The notes under the pieces were generated by a model. The model worked only from the letters and a program-made list of their open reading frames with translations. It was not told the origin of the DNA and made no database searches. DNA of 25,483 bases from assembly GCF_003144195.1 (NCBI RefSeq), contig NW_020290150.1, positions 1 through 25,483 of the forward strand, written 5' to 3'. Shown in pieces: positions 1 through 10,654 of this stretch. Numbering within the stretch: the first letter of the stretch is position 1; every line of letters begins with the position of its first letter. The position numbers and the translations under genes are program-made. This stretch comes from Ceraceosorus guamensis. Lineage: Eukaryota > Basidiomycota > Exobasidiomycetes > Ceraceosorales > Ceraceosoraceae.

Positions 1-606
1 GAAATGCCTGGGAAATGCCTGCTGTCAGCACGAGTTTGGGCGTACTGTGGGGGGAGAAATATGCAACGCGGGAATTTTGCTTGCTGCTGCTGCTACGGGG
101 CAAGCAGCTAGCAGCCGCAAGCGAGCCAACTCACGACGCCTCCGAACAGGTGGCCAGGCGTGGTGGCGCCCAGCAAAGCGTGTCCGACGATATAAGGTAG
201 AGCTTCGTGTATGCGTCCTTGCTCGAACTTGAGCCAGCCGTAGTACGCGCCCAGCGTCAAGGGAGGCCAAAAGATGATGATGCCAAGTCTGTAGGCAAAG
301 GCAGAGACGAACGGAAAGACTGGAGGATAGAGCTCTGGAGGGGAGGGAGGAATGAATGCGGAGGTGATCGAGCAGATAGATCAGCAGCATGCACCAACAG
401 AGGCTCTCATTTCTGGGGCTCCCCTCTCGATGGGGACTTGACTCACCAGCCTTGAAGAAATTGTGCGAGTAGTGGATGAGGGTGGAGATGAAGTTGGCCC
501 AAAGCAGCTTGTAGCACATTTGCACCTCTGCTCGCGTCGGTCTTTCGCTCGCAATCGCGCCGTAGCTCTGCCCATCCTGCGTCTGCGTCCAAGCTGGATG
601 GACCAT
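1..606 (-). CDS. Uncharacterised small multi-pass membrane protein, 3' end missing
   Basis: Partial gene running off the left edge. My model is exon 1 at 606-447, exon 2 at 334-135 and exon 3 from 44 downward; both donors are GTGAGT and the frame stays open through 120 codons. The first ATG that makes sense is at 606 (MVHPAW). The product begins with a short polar segment, then a helix ending in the motif LIHYSHNFF, then YPP and a hydrophobic helix (LGIIIFWPPLTLGAYYG). A third segment has the motif GHALLGATTPGHLFGG. This pattern of short helices around conserved His residues resembles small 3-4 TM proteins of unknown function in fungi and bacteria; I infer the family from pattern only. The 3' end of the gene is absent and the start of exon 3 is uncertain, since several AG acceptors lie within 30 nt. 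Exons upstream of 606 are possible but I could not support any. Confidence 0.6.
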
Positions 607-1486
607 GCTGTTTCCAAAGCATTCACAATCCGGGCGTACCGCGCTCACGCTCCCCGTTTTCTTCGTTCGGCTTTGACAAGACTGCGCAGGTGGGTTGCGG
701 GAGGCAAGGCGTGGAGAGGGAGGGATGAGGCAGGCAGGCAGGCTGGCTGGTTCTTGAATGTGAAGGAGCTGGACGAAGCCCATTTGACCTCGAGAGACGG
801 TTGGTCGAGATGGCCAGCTAGCCGGCTCGACGGTTACAGCATCGGCCCGGATGATTGCCTGCCTCGGCGGGCCGTGACGTGCGGATGGGTAAGCGCACAC
901 CACACGGACAGTTCATTTCGCAGCCTATCATCTTGACTTTGGGCAGTCATTATTAGCGCACCACGATTTCACCACATTGGGAGTCTCGAGTCTCGCAAGA
1001 ATGCCGCTCGGGACCCCAGCCTCGTATGGTGAGCCTGCGAAATTTGGACCCCAGAGGTGTGAGATGTCGTGCGGAGGTGAGTCGCTGTGCCTCTGTGCAT
1101 AGAGACTCAAGACGGAATGGACGCCACACTGTATGAGGCGCGCCATCTCAGCACGAGCGTGGAGGTAATGCCTGTGCTGCCCACGAGTTCCCCCTCCCCC
1201 CCAACAGCGAAGCAAATCTGCCTGATTCACATTCACGATGCGTCGTACTTGTTGGGCTTTCAACCAGCGACGCAGAAAAAATTGCACACCGCGAGTTTGC
1301 GATGTCCCCCCTTCCCCGCGCAAAAGGTGGGCGGGAACAAAAGTCCGAGAAGGAGCTCGGGCAGCATTCAATTCTTGCAGGAGACATCATGAGAGATCTT
1401 GACCGAGGTTGCCCAGACTAACCCTGCTCGATACGCGACAGCGCATCGCAGCGTGAATCAGAACAATCGGTGCGGTGGCCCGCGCG

Positions 1487-1514
1487 GTGGGACGTGGGAC
1501 GTGGGACGTGGGAC
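1487..1514. repeat. Tandem repeat (GTGGGAC)x4
   Basis: Four perfect copies of the heptamer GTGGGAC, followed by a partial copy. It lies in the promoter gap about 420 bp upstream of CCT2. Confidence 0.95.
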
Positions 1515-1530
1515 GTGCGTGAGAATCAAG

Positions 1531-1742
1531 AATCGTGAATGTTTGAGTCATGGGTCAGAGGACGTCACGTGAAGAGTGAGCGGGACGCATAAGCGATCTG
1601 CGCTTCGCCCACGCTTCACGGATTGCGTGGCGCGCTGTAGGGTATACGCGTTCAGGATGGCTAGGCTGGCTGGCTGGCTGGCTTGATTGCAACAGAATGT
1701 GAATGTGAATGTGAATTACAGATATTCGTGATGATTCGTGAT
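1531..1742. promoter_or_regulatory. Cluster of TCGTGA/TCACGA-type motifs
   Basis: AATCGTGAAT stands at 1531-1540, and two ATTCGTGAT copies lie ten bases apart at 1724-1732 and 1734-1742. The spacing of about one helical turn and the recurrence of the motif in the other two divergent gaps suggest a regulatory or dispersed promoter element. Function is inferred. Confidence 0.4.
1664..1683. repeat. Microsatellite (GGCT)x5
   Basis: Five uninterrupted GGCT units in the CCT2 upstream region. Confidence 0.9.
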
Positions 1743-1934
1743 TTTTCGCGCCGTTCTGCAGTGTTCGCAACAGATGCTCACCTTGCCGTGGCACGCACTC
1801 GCACGCGCACTCGCATTCGCAACTAGCGCAGGTCCTCTTCATCCTCACTGTCGCTCTGCAATCACAGGGTCTTGACGGGTTATACGTAGTTTGACGACCA
1901 TAGCAGACACTGCTGAGCAACCAACGTCTGCACA

Positions 1935-3837
1935 ATGTCGGCGCCAATCTTTGCGCAAGAGGTGAGTGCGAGCCATGCGCACATTCCCGCTAGACCCCGA
2001 TCCCGACTCTCCCCTTGCTGAAACCTTGCCCCCGGCGCTGATCGATAGGCGACGCAAGAGCGGGCAGAGAATGCTCGTTTATCTTCCTTTGTCGGTGCGC
2101 TGGCCCTGGGAGACTTGGTCAAGACCACGCTGGGTCCCAAAGGCATGAACAAGATCCTTCAGAGCGTAGGATCCAACGACATCGTAGTCACCAATGATGG
2201 AGCCACGATTCTGAAATCCATCCACCTAGACAATCCAGCTGCCAAAATCCTCGTCAACATTTCCAAGGTGCAGGATGACGAGGTTGGAGATGGAACGACG
2301 TCGGTCTGCGTGCTTGCTGCTGAACTGCTCAGAGAGGCGGAAAAGTTGATCGAGATGCGCATACATCCTCAGACCATCGTAGAGGGATATCGCATCGCTA
2401 CCGCAGCCGCATTGAGAGCCCTGGACGCATCTGCAAAGGACAATGGGTGAGTTTGGCGTGGTGAAAGGGGCTGCATTGCCGTGACTGAAATCGAGGTTTG
2501 GCTCCGCGTCTCGACCTTTAGAAAGGTGCCCGAAGCATTTCGACAGGATCTCTTCAACATTGCCAAAACAACGCTCTCCTCCAAGGTGCTGTCTGCCGAC
2601 AAGGACTACTTTGCCAATCTGGCAGTGGACGCCGTGCTCAGGCTAAAAGGCTCGACAAATTTGGAGAATATACAAATCATCAAAAAGGTCGGCGGCAAGT
2701 TGGAGGATAGCTACCTGGACGAAGGATTCATTCTCGACAAGCGCATCGGCACCAACTGCCCCAAGCGTCTGGAAGGGGCAAGGATCCTCATCGCCAACAC
2801 CTCGATGGACACGGACAAGATCAAAGTTTTCGGAGCTCGAGTCAAGGTTCAGGGAACCGGCCAATTGGCGGAGCTGGAGAGAGCAGAGAGGGAAAAGATG
2901 AAGGCAAAAGTGGACCGCATCAAGGCGCACGGCATCAACTGCTTCATCAACAGGCAGTTGATCTACAATTACCCCGAGAGCATTCTGGCAGAGGCGGGCA
3001 TCATGAGCATCGAGCATGCCGACTTTGAAGGAGTCGAAAGGCTGGCTTTGGTCACTGGAGGCGAGATTGCTAGCACGTTCGACAGGCCGGACTTGGTCAA
3101 GCTCGGTGCTTGCGATACCATCGAGGAGATCATCATTGGCGAGGACAGGGTGAGCCGCCCCTGTGATGCAAGCTGCAGTTGCGGCCAAGGACGCTCACTC
3201 ACGCTCCCTCTTTGCCCCTCCATCAGCTCATCAAGTTCTCTGGGGTTGCTGCGGGAGAGGCTTGCACAGTGGTGCTGAGAGGTGCGACTACTCAAATGGT
3301 GGACGAGGCCGAAAGATCGCTGCACGATGCTCTCAGCGTACTCTCTCAAACGGTCAAGGAGACGCGGGTGACTTTGGGAGGAGGTTGCGCTGAGATGGCC
3401 ATGAGCAAAGAGGTGGATGAGGAAGCTAGAAAGACTCCTGGAAAGAAGGCCATTGCTGCCGAAGCCTTTGGACATGCTCTCAGGCAGGTAAGTGACGGCC
3501 GCGTCATGATGTCACGATGTTTGTCCCTTTTTGCTAAATACCGCGACCCCCACGGCGCTCACGCTCGCGTTCGTAGCTGCCAACGATCCTCGCAAACAAT
3601 GCGGGTCTGGATTCATCCGATCTCGTCGCGCGTCTACGAGCCGCTCATCAGGGGGGCGACTCCTCTGCCGGTCTCGATTTGAATGCCGGCAAAGTTGCTA
3701 GCATGATCGATCTGGGCGTAACGGAAAGCTACAAGCTCAAGAGAGCGGTGGTCAACAGCGCGGCCGAGGCTGCCGAGCTGATTCTTCGTGTTGACGACGT
3801 GCTCAGGGCGACACCGAGGAAGCGCGAGGCGCATTGA
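1935..3837 (+). CDS. CCT2: T-complex protein 1 subunit beta (CCT2)
   Basis: Subunit beta of the cytosolic group II chaperonin CCT/TRiC, which folds actin, tubulin and other proteins by ATP-driven cycling of a double eight-subunit ring. Five exons: 1935-1961, 2049-2446, 2522-3149, 3227-3487 and 3577-3837. All introns are GT-AG, and the frame closes exactly to 524 residues, near the 527-535 usual for this subunit. Chaperonin signatures are in place: LGPKG (37-41), NDGATI (58-63), the ATPase loop GDGTTS (89-94) and GGGCAE (402-407). Subunit identity rests on beta-type stretches such as [30 protein letters not shown]-like text and the C-terminal [15 protein letters not shown]. Exon 1 has only nine codons (MSAPIFAQE), so the start depends on the first intron, which restores an [14 protein letters not shown] sequence typical of this subunit. 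It is convergent with the Ser-rich gene downstream. Confidence 0.97.
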
Positions 3838-3997
3838 GATATCAGAGCATGCGGAGGGAGGGGGGCAAGCGCGTCCCTGTGATGCGACGAAAATGTATAC
3901 TTTGGTGCGCGTACATGACGGACAGCGAGCGAATTTGGGGTATTGTACAAGTGGGAGGCACCATAAACAGGCGAGGCGTGCACAGGTAGCGAGACTT

Positions 3998-4015
3998 GGG
4001 GGGGGGGGGGGGGGG
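3998..4015. repeat. Poly-G tract, 18 G
   Basis: An uninterrupted run of 18 G on the + strand, 160 bp after the CCT2 stop, in the 216-bp gap before the stop codon of the convergent Ser-rich gene. It is G-rich in the sense of CCT2 and could form a G-quadruplex in the 3' UTR or readthrough RNA. Confidence 0.95.
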
Positions 4016-4053
4016 CGGCGAGCCTGCTCTGTAAGCCCCCCGGGGCCTCGAGT

Positions 4054-6780
4054 TCAAAGAGCATCCCACGGAACGTTTCGAGGACCTCTTGAGAGCAGAG
4101 CGATTCTTTGAGCTTGGTTCATGACCGGCAATCGCTTCAAGTGCTCCCTCAGATCATCCGAGTCCGGTCCTCTTTCGCTCTTGGCGTGCAAGATCTTGCT
4201 CGCCTGGTCCAAATTCTTGTGCTGCATGGCGTTGGAGGAGGAGGAGACGAGGGTGGTGGCAGGATGAGGACTGGTGCTGGTGCTGCTGCGCCTCTTTTTG
4301 CCGAGCGCGGCCGATGTTGCGAGATGATTGAGCGTGTTTGAAGCTTGGGACAGAGCGGTGAAGGCCAAGCTTCCGCCAAAGCCAGCTCCGAACGGTGCAG
4401 CGGACGGGACAACGTTGCGCGCCCTGCTGCCCATGCCCATGCCCATGCTCATGCCCATCGGATCAGGCTGACTGCCGCCGAAAGGCAGCGCCAAGGAGGA
4501 GGAGGCGTTGGAGTTGGAGTTGGAAGCGGAGGCAGAAGCAGAAGCAGAAGCAGAAGCGTCGTCGTCTGCATCCGCACAGAATTCCCAAGTTGGCGTGCTG
4601 GCGAATCTCGTCTTGCTCTTGAGCCACTGCGCTCCTCCAGCTAGGGAAAGGCTAGACTTGCTGCGACTCTGCTCAGAGCAAGACCCTCCTCCTCCACCCC
4701 CTCGCCCCTCTAGACTGGCACTGCACGAGCCGACGCTGTTGCGCGAATCCGTGCCCATCGACGCTCTCTGATCGGCTCGCAGAGCATCCGATGCTCGACA
4801 CGCTTGTTCAGGATTGCTAATTTCGGAAAGCGGGGTAAAGGTGCGCAGCGTGTGATGCGTGGTTCGCGAAGACGTGGCACTGAGCAGCGTGCTGTTCGTG
4901 CGACTCTTGCAGGCCGAGCGCGTCGCAGAGTCGTCGCACGACGACGGCCTGGATCGTCGATGAGAGATGCTAAAGGATGCTCGCTCGGTAGGACAAGCGG
5001 GCGTCATGCCGAGATAGGACAAGGCAGTGAGAGCAGTGCTCGCCGCCTCATCTACGCTTTTTGCTCGCTCAGCGCTGCTCAGCGGACGAGTTGCGCTGGC
5101 AGAAGTGGAGGGCCGACCACTCCAAAGCTCTAGCTTGGAAGCCTTGGACTTGAGTCGCCGCAATCCTCTCACTCTCGAATTTGCCTGATCGCCCATGTCT
5201 GCCTGCTCGGCACCACACGATGTGGAGGGTCTTTGGCGACTTTGTGGCGCATCATGGTTCTTGGACGATCCGCAAGCAGCAGTCGACGACCCTGCCGCTC
5301 TGCTCCCTGCAAGACCATGTCTGGGCCATTCAAGACTAGCGGAAACGTGCCGGACATGTGCATGATCCGAAGCGCTGGAAATGCGCGGAGGTATGTGCAA
5401 GCTGCGAGGTTCCCACGAGCTGGTAGAAGCGCGCAAAGTCGTGTTTGGAGAAGTCTGTTGGGGCACGATGGGTGCTGCGCTCGAACGTTGCTGACTTGTG
5501 GCGTGGCAAGCAATGCGCTTTCTGCGATGAAAGCTACTTGCGGCCTGACATTGTACTGCAGAGGCGATCGGCTCATCGAGCGAGCTCGATGCGCATCTTG
5601 CACGTTCCAAAGGGGCAGGTGGTAGGTCTCGCGCAGGGCGCACGCTTCGATGAGCGATCGAGCATCTTTCTTCCGTGCTCGAGCCTCGCGTCGATTCCCG
5701 CGAACGCCATTGAACGTGCTCGTCGACCATCTCGCTTTTCGGAGGTCGCCTGGCAGCCTCTCGCTCCATCCTGACGAAGCGAGCAGAGAAGCCACCTTGC
5801 ATGACGGACAGCTCACTGGACGAGTCTGCGTGGCTCTCGCCGTCCGCACCCTGCCTGCTCAAGCTTTCCACGCTGGACATGAAAGGCCTGTTCTGCCTGC
5901 TTATACCCTGCAGCAAACAATCGAGCAAGGGAGATCTGCCGCTGCTGTTGCTGTTGCTGTAATCTGTTGCTCCGCTGCGCGCGTGGGAGCGCTCAGGTGC
6001 GCGCCTCGAAGGTATGGATGGATGCTGACCTTGATCGAAAGTGCGCACAGAGGTCATGTCTACGGGTTGTTGCGGCTCCAGCGCAGCTTGCAATGACGTT
6101 ACGACCTTGGAAGCACGCGCTTCAGAGCGTCTTGGGTCAATTTGACTCACGTCGTCGCAATCAAAGGAACTTGACCGACGCGCCGCCATCAGAGGCCAAG
6201 AGGACATAATAGCGTCTGCAGGTGTTGAGCGCGCCCGGAAGTTGCTACGAGTTGATCCGCTTGAAGATTTGGCAGCAACCAGAGACTGAGATGATGCAAG
6301 GATCTCTGCCTGTCGAATTGGGTTCGCCTTGAGACTGTGGAGTGGAGAGCCACACGGTGATAATAACTCTGACTGACGCCCGATAATAGCGAAGGGCTCC
6401 TCGACATTAGACGTATGGCTCCGGCTGTGTCGAGGCAACTGAGAAAAAAACAAAATACGCGGCCGACGTTTTGTTGAGCACTCGTGACATTCGCAAAGGG
6501 CAGCAAGCGACCTCCACGCACTGTTCGGGATGGAGATAGAGTGGAACTGCACACTTCCGTCGAAAGCTCTTCCTGCTATGATGCGGCGGGCGCGAAGCAG
6601 CAATATATGGAATGATAAGCAATCAATACCGCTTCAGTGAGATCGATGTGCTCCCGGAACTCCTCTCGAAAGCCTCACCTCTGCTTTTCGCTTGATCCAT
6701 CTGGATATCCTGTCGTGCAGCTTGTGCCTGTTGCGAGTCTCGAGCTCGGGCGCGAGAGAGTGGGGCGTTGATGTGTCCAT
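4054..6780 (-). CDS. Uncharacterised Ser/Ala-rich, largely disordered protein
   Basis: Two exons, 6780-6679 (34 codons from MDTSTPHS) and 6438-4054, give 828 residues. The join is supported by a GTGAGG donor, a pyrimidine-rich acceptor (T-run then CTCAG) and phase-0 continuity from RISRWIKRKAE into LPRHSRSHTS. Exon 2 also stays open upstream through the intron, so a start inside the intron cannot be excluded. The protein is dominated by Ser, Ala and Arg with many RxxS-like sites. Near the C-terminus come a Gly6 run, an acidic stretch, an (Ala-Ser)n/(Asn-Ser)n tract encoded by a GCAGAA-type repeat around 4534-4557, and a Met-Gly repeat. The last 40 residues (DDLREHLKRLPVMNQAQRI and so on) look folded and could be the conserved part. 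No enzyme motif or membrane segment is seen. The function is not recognised; heavy phosphorylation or a scaffold role is only a guess. Confidence 0.65.
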
Positions 6781-7124
6781 CGCAGGTATGTCTTCTTCGA
6801 GAGTCGCGGTGGATGCATGTATGTGGCCATCGACGTGTGCGAGTTGCTCGGCGGATCGTGTGCGATCTCTCGATGTCAAAGACGCGCCCAAGAATGCGTC
6901 GAGCAGAAAGGCACACCAACAGAATCGCTTCGCTCTCGCGATGACGTGCGAATAGTGAGCAAGCAGACAGCCAGCGCTCTTATCGATCGTTCGATGGCAA
7001 GAGGCGGAGGGACGGGAAATGAAAAGTCGTGAATGCGCCTCGCGAATGTCATCCAAATAGACGCTTTCAAAAGCAAGACAATAGCCATCGTTGGCAATCA
7101 GACACACCTATCATAGCACCGCTT

Positions 7125-8003
7125 TCAGGTTGCCTTCCTACTTTTCCGCCCCCCTGTTGTCTTTGGTTTTGGTTGAGGCGGCGAAGGAGAACGCGGACGC
7201 CCGGACGCAGACTTTGCTTTTGTACCACAATCCGGTGCAGCCGAGCAGCGCAGACTGTTGATGTTTTCCATAAATTGTCGCTGCGTGCTCTCGATCGAGA
7301 AATAGCTATATAGCCGCATGAGCTCCCCCTCGGTGTCGCTGTCGTCGCCTGCCCTGCCTTTGTCTGCTCGCTTAATAAGCAGACAAATGGTTGCATTCTG
7401 ACACGCACGGGCTGAATAGATGAAAACCTTGAGCGTCTCTTCTCTCTCTCACGTTATCCCCTTGACCTTGCGTACTTCGGACGGTCGGCCCGCACCAGTC
7501 AACGTCGCACCGTTTCTTCTTTTCCGCTCCATTGTGGAAGCGGTAAGAGATAGCGACAATAAGAGACGACAGGCACGCGAACCACGCCCACTTGCGTGTG
7601 GCGTTTGGCGAAGCGTTGCCTGGGCGTGCTCGCAATCATGAGACCGTTGAGAAGGGAGATGAAATTGCCCTTCTCGAGGGGTGGGTAGTGCATGGACCAT
7701 CGACCATCAGATGACGATGATTGCTTGGGCGAGTTCAAGGGAGAATTAGCCGGTCCGACGTAGTCCATAGAGGTCTTTTGCTGCTCGCTAAAGTCGACAA
7801 GACTGCATGATTCACGTGATGACAACACTGAAGACTGGTGGAGCCCTAATCAGAGCGCGGCTTGCTCACGCCAGCGTTTGGCATGTCTTTCAGAGCGCCG
7901 CAGTTGACGCGTGAGAATGGTTTTGTAGGGGCATCAGCGACGAGAGCGAGCATCCGCTCACCTGGGCCAGGGGTCGTGCCTCCATCATCGAGCTACGCAA
8001 CAT
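7125..8003 (-). CDS. Uncharacterised small basic protein, four-exon model
   Basis: Built by splice continuity: exons 8003-7962, 7834-7592, 7518-7453 and 7397-7125, giving 207 residues. The first and third introns have good signals (CAG|GTGAGC and AAC|GTGAGA). The second, 73 nt, has a weaker GTGGGC donor and AAG acceptor but a CTTAC branch-like site, and is needed to keep the frame. The N-terminal third is Ser/Pro-rich (SPLNSPKQSSSS). The middle carries YPPLEKGNFISLLNGLM and a basic STPRQRFAKRHTQ. The last exon encodes a plausible small domain (LIKRADKG, then EGELMRLYSYFSIESTQRQF) and a basic Pro/Ser/Lys tail. I do not recognise the family. If the second intron is wrong, the alternative frame there reads as a membrane helix (WAWFACLSSLIVAIS), which would change the protein's nature. 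The start ATG is the least certain part. Confidence 0.5.
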
Positions 8004-8712
8004 CGAACAAGCGCGCCCTCGGTCGTATTCGACCTTGGCTCTACCTCGGACCAGAGTGGAGCGGATGCTTATGGATGTCGAGAGAGCTGACCGAGAAGCG
8101 CGGCGGGCAGCTGCCTCGGGACGAGAAGCTATATGAGCACCACCTTGAGTAAAGACGAGATGCGTGTCGGGCAGGATGAGGCGTGCACCGGGCCGCCTCG
8201 CACCGCAGCATACCACCCGCGTGGCTGCTTTGGGCGGATGTTGGCCATGTCGTGGTGTATTGTGAAGCATACACGCGCTGCAAGACGTGCGCGAATCATG
8301 ACTTGATGCAATCACGCAAATGACTGGCATGGCACTGCTTTGTAGTAGTGGTCGCGCAGCGATGGATCTGGCTAACCATCCGCGTCCGCAATTGTCAGGC
8401 TGATCGAACCGTGCGGGTGCGTTTGAGCAGTGCTTCTACGCTCTGCGACGAGCGAGCGAGCCCAACTCCGCTTGCGGCTCATGACCTAGATCTGAGCCAC
8501 GCGTTGGAGAATCGCCATGAAGCCGCTCGATGGCTCTTGTCTTGATTGCCGGTAGCCCGCTGGCCTGCCATACCAGCTAGCTCCCATCACATCCCTTGAA
8601 AGTATCTGCGTATGTCTCTAGTCTGGCCGATATGGACGCCTTGTCCACACAATCGTGACTTGCCATTTACCGCGGGATCCACTCGACGCGGCGGTAGTCC
8701 GAGCGATCCATT

Positions 8713-8768
8713 CATCCATCCATCCATCCATCCATCCATCCATCCATCCATCCATCCATCCATCCATC
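8713..8768. repeat. Microsatellite (CATC)x14
   Basis: Fourteen perfect CATC units (56 bp). Reading frames through it encode meaningless Pro-Ser-Ile-His or Met-Asp-Gly-Trp repeats on either strand. Probably highly length-polymorphic. Confidence 0.97.
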
Positions 8769-8850
8769 TCGAAGCCTCTTCTGACTTGACTGTGACCACA
8801 GGTGTGAGCGAGCGCGACCACATGCTGCTTCTGTCTGAGCTGATCCACCC

Positions 8851-9075
8851 TCGTGATTGCCGACATGTATTCACGAATCACGACTCTGCCCATCCTGACT
8901 TTACCACCACTCACGACTCACCACCAAAACTCGATGGCGCGCCAAGACAGTCACGAATGGCGCCTCCCGCCGCGCACATGAAACACGCACAGCCACGCTC
9001 ACAGGCGCGCGGAGCATCTCGGCCGAGAGCCTGCGTGCCCACATGATGCGCGCGCAAGCCCATGCAGTCACGAGT
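8851..9075. promoter_or_regulatory. Cluster of TCACGA-type motifs upstream of RVS161
   Basis: Copies at 8851-8858 (TCGTGATT), 8869-8885 (a double copy, ATTCACGAATCACGACT), 8911-8918 (TCACGACT), 8951-8958 (TCACGAAT) and 9068-9075 (TCACGAGT). The same octamer family occurs in the other two divergent gaps. A regulatory role is inferred. Confidence 0.4.
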
Positions 9076-9444
9076 GGTGAGTTGTGCAGCAAGCGCACAA
9101 TCAGCACAGCAGCAACACAGCACCCAGCGTCAGCCACCAGAGCAGCGCTACCTCGGTCGCTCCACCTGCATGGACACCGCACGCCACGCATCGGTAAGTC
9201 GGCGCACTCGCGGTGACGCGCGCGTCTATACGGACCGCCCAAACGTACCTCCGTCGAAATATCCTCCACCATCACCCATCGCCCATCGCCCATCACCCAT
9301 CGCGCAGGTCCAAAGGCGTCTGCTTCTTGCGCCCTTTTCCTCAACAATCCCTCGCGACCGCCAAAGTCGACGCCTTGGTTCCCAATCAGCAAGCACCACG
9401 CACTTTGACATCCCCCCCATCCCCCACCCGTGCAATCCATCACA

Positions 9445-10654
9445 ATGTCCTGGAATGGATTCAAGAAATCTCTTAGCCGCGCAGGGACGACGGTGATGCA
9501 AAAGACGGGTCAGGTGGATCGTACGGTGGATTCGGAGTTTGCGGATGAGGAAGCGAGGTACAGAGCTTTGGAGAAGGAGGTGCTGGCTTTGCAAAAGGAA
9601 GCAAAAGGTTATTTGGATGCTATCAGGTGTGAGTTTCGGGGGTGGGAGGCGCGCAAGGCTTGTAGAGAAGGCGGCGTGCTGAATGCAGGCTTGAACTCTC
9701 GCTCACACCACTGCGTATCTCCTCTCTCGCATCCTCTTCTCGCCTCCCTCGCAGTGCTAGCAGCTTCGCAATCACGCGTAGCCGAAACAGTGGATGAGTT
9801 TTTCATCGATCATAGCGACGCAGCAATGGCAGCCAACGCCTACAAGAGGTCTACGGACGAGCTGGACGCAAAGACTGCGAGGGAGCTAGATGCGCCTTAC
9901 AGAGCTACGGTGCTGGAACCGGTAGGAAAGCTGGCTAGCTTTTTCCCAGAAATCAACAGGACGATTGAAAAGAGGAACAAAAAGGTGAGTTGGTCAGCTG
10001 GGAGATGGTGGTGGGGCATGTGATGCCTTTGCTCGTCAATGCACGGTAGCGCATGCTGTGTACTTTTGAAGCCGCGCGATCCTCATCTCGCTGCTCGCCG
10101 CGTCGTCTGCCCCAGCTCTTGGACTACGACTCTGCTCGTACCAGGCACCGCAAGCTGCTAGAGAAGCCTTCCGACGATCCTACCAGGCTGCCGAGGCGAG
10201 TAGGCCTGGCGTGCATGCTTATCGATTTTGAGGCCTCGCAATGCTCACCGCTCGCTTCTACATCTCGCAAACAGAGCGGAAAAGGAGCTGGAAGAGGCAA
10301 AGATTCTGTTCGAATCGCTCAATGACCAATTGATGACGGAGCTTCCTCAGCTCCTGGAGCTGCGCATCCCTTATCTGGACCCTTCTTTCGAGGCGATGGT
10401 GAGGATGCAAGCCAAATTTGCAGAAGAGGGTTACGAGAAGCTGGGAGGTGTTCAGCGCTACTTTGCTGAAGGTGTGCGGGAAGAGTATGCAGAGGGACAA
10501 TTGGATGCCCAGGTGAGTCGATTGTGCGCGCGTACCCTTGCCAGCTCAGAAAGCTGAGACAAGCATCGCCCGCGACGTTTTGCGGCGTGCACAGGTCGAG
10601 GGAGTGTTGCAGGAGATGCGAGAGCTGTCGATCTGCGGCTTGACGGCTGCTTGA
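9445..10654 (+). CDS. RVS161: BAR-domain protein, Rvs161/hob3 type
   Basis: Amphiphysin-family N-BAR protein, which in yeast dimerises with Rvs167 to bend the plasma membrane during endocytic vesicle scission and also acts in cell polarity. Exons 9445-9628, 9755-9984, 10116-10195, 10275-10512 and 10595-10654 join to 263 residues, against 265 in budding yeast, with no SH3 domain, as expected for the Rvs161 branch. Recognisable segments are MSWNGFKKSLSRAG at the N-terminus, LQKEAKGYLDAIR, AASQSRVAETV, LEPVGKLASFFPEI, LLEKPSDDPTRLPR, LPQLLELRIPYLDPSFEAM and the tail LSICGLTAA. Almost the whole protein is the helical BAR coiled coil. The intron between exons 3 and 4 fits only as a GC-AG intron (donor AG|GCGAGT at 10196); any nearby GT donor breaks the frame in the conserved LPR-AEKELEEAK stretch. 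The start matches the invariant MSW of the family. Confidence 0.96.
10196..10274 (+). other. Non-canonical GC-AG intron in RVS161
   Basis: The 79-nt intron starts GCGAGT after CCGAG and ends ACAG. It is the only phase-2 option that joins LPR to AEKELEEAK, and the donor fits the known AG|GCRAGT pattern of GC-AG introns. Confidence 0.75.

Larger units (their letters stand above)
607..1934. other. Divergent intergenic region (gene at 606 on -, CCT2 on +)
   Basis: No gene is supportable over these 1.3 kb; the open frames lack splice continuity and protein-like composition. It presumably holds the promoters of both flanking genes. It contains a four-copy GTGGGAC tandem, a GGCT run, a GAATGT-type repeat near 1695-1716, a CACGTG palindrome near 1566 and several TCGTGA-type motifs, listed separately. 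Confidence 0.6.
8004..9444. other. Divergent intergenic region (small basic gene on -, RVS161 on +)
   Basis: 1.4 kb without a supportable gene. It holds a 14-copy CATC microsatellite, a cluster of TCACGA-type motifs at 8851-9075, an imperfect CCATCGCC-type repeat near 9275-9304, and a pyrimidine/C-rich leader directly before the RVS161 ATG. Confidence 0.6.

Noticed and set aside
25-903. Single 292-codon frame on the - strand
   Set aside because: It reads through two good GTGAGT introns; only the parts at 447-606 look protein-like in this frame, so the spliced model was preferred.
928-1371. 147-codon - strand frame in the CCT2 promoter gap
   Set aside because: No good start context, domain or splice connection to the gene ending at 606; composition looks random.
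8713-8768. CRISPR-like or satellite array
   Set aside because: A plain 4-bp microsatellite without spacers; CRISPR is not expected in a fungal nucleus.
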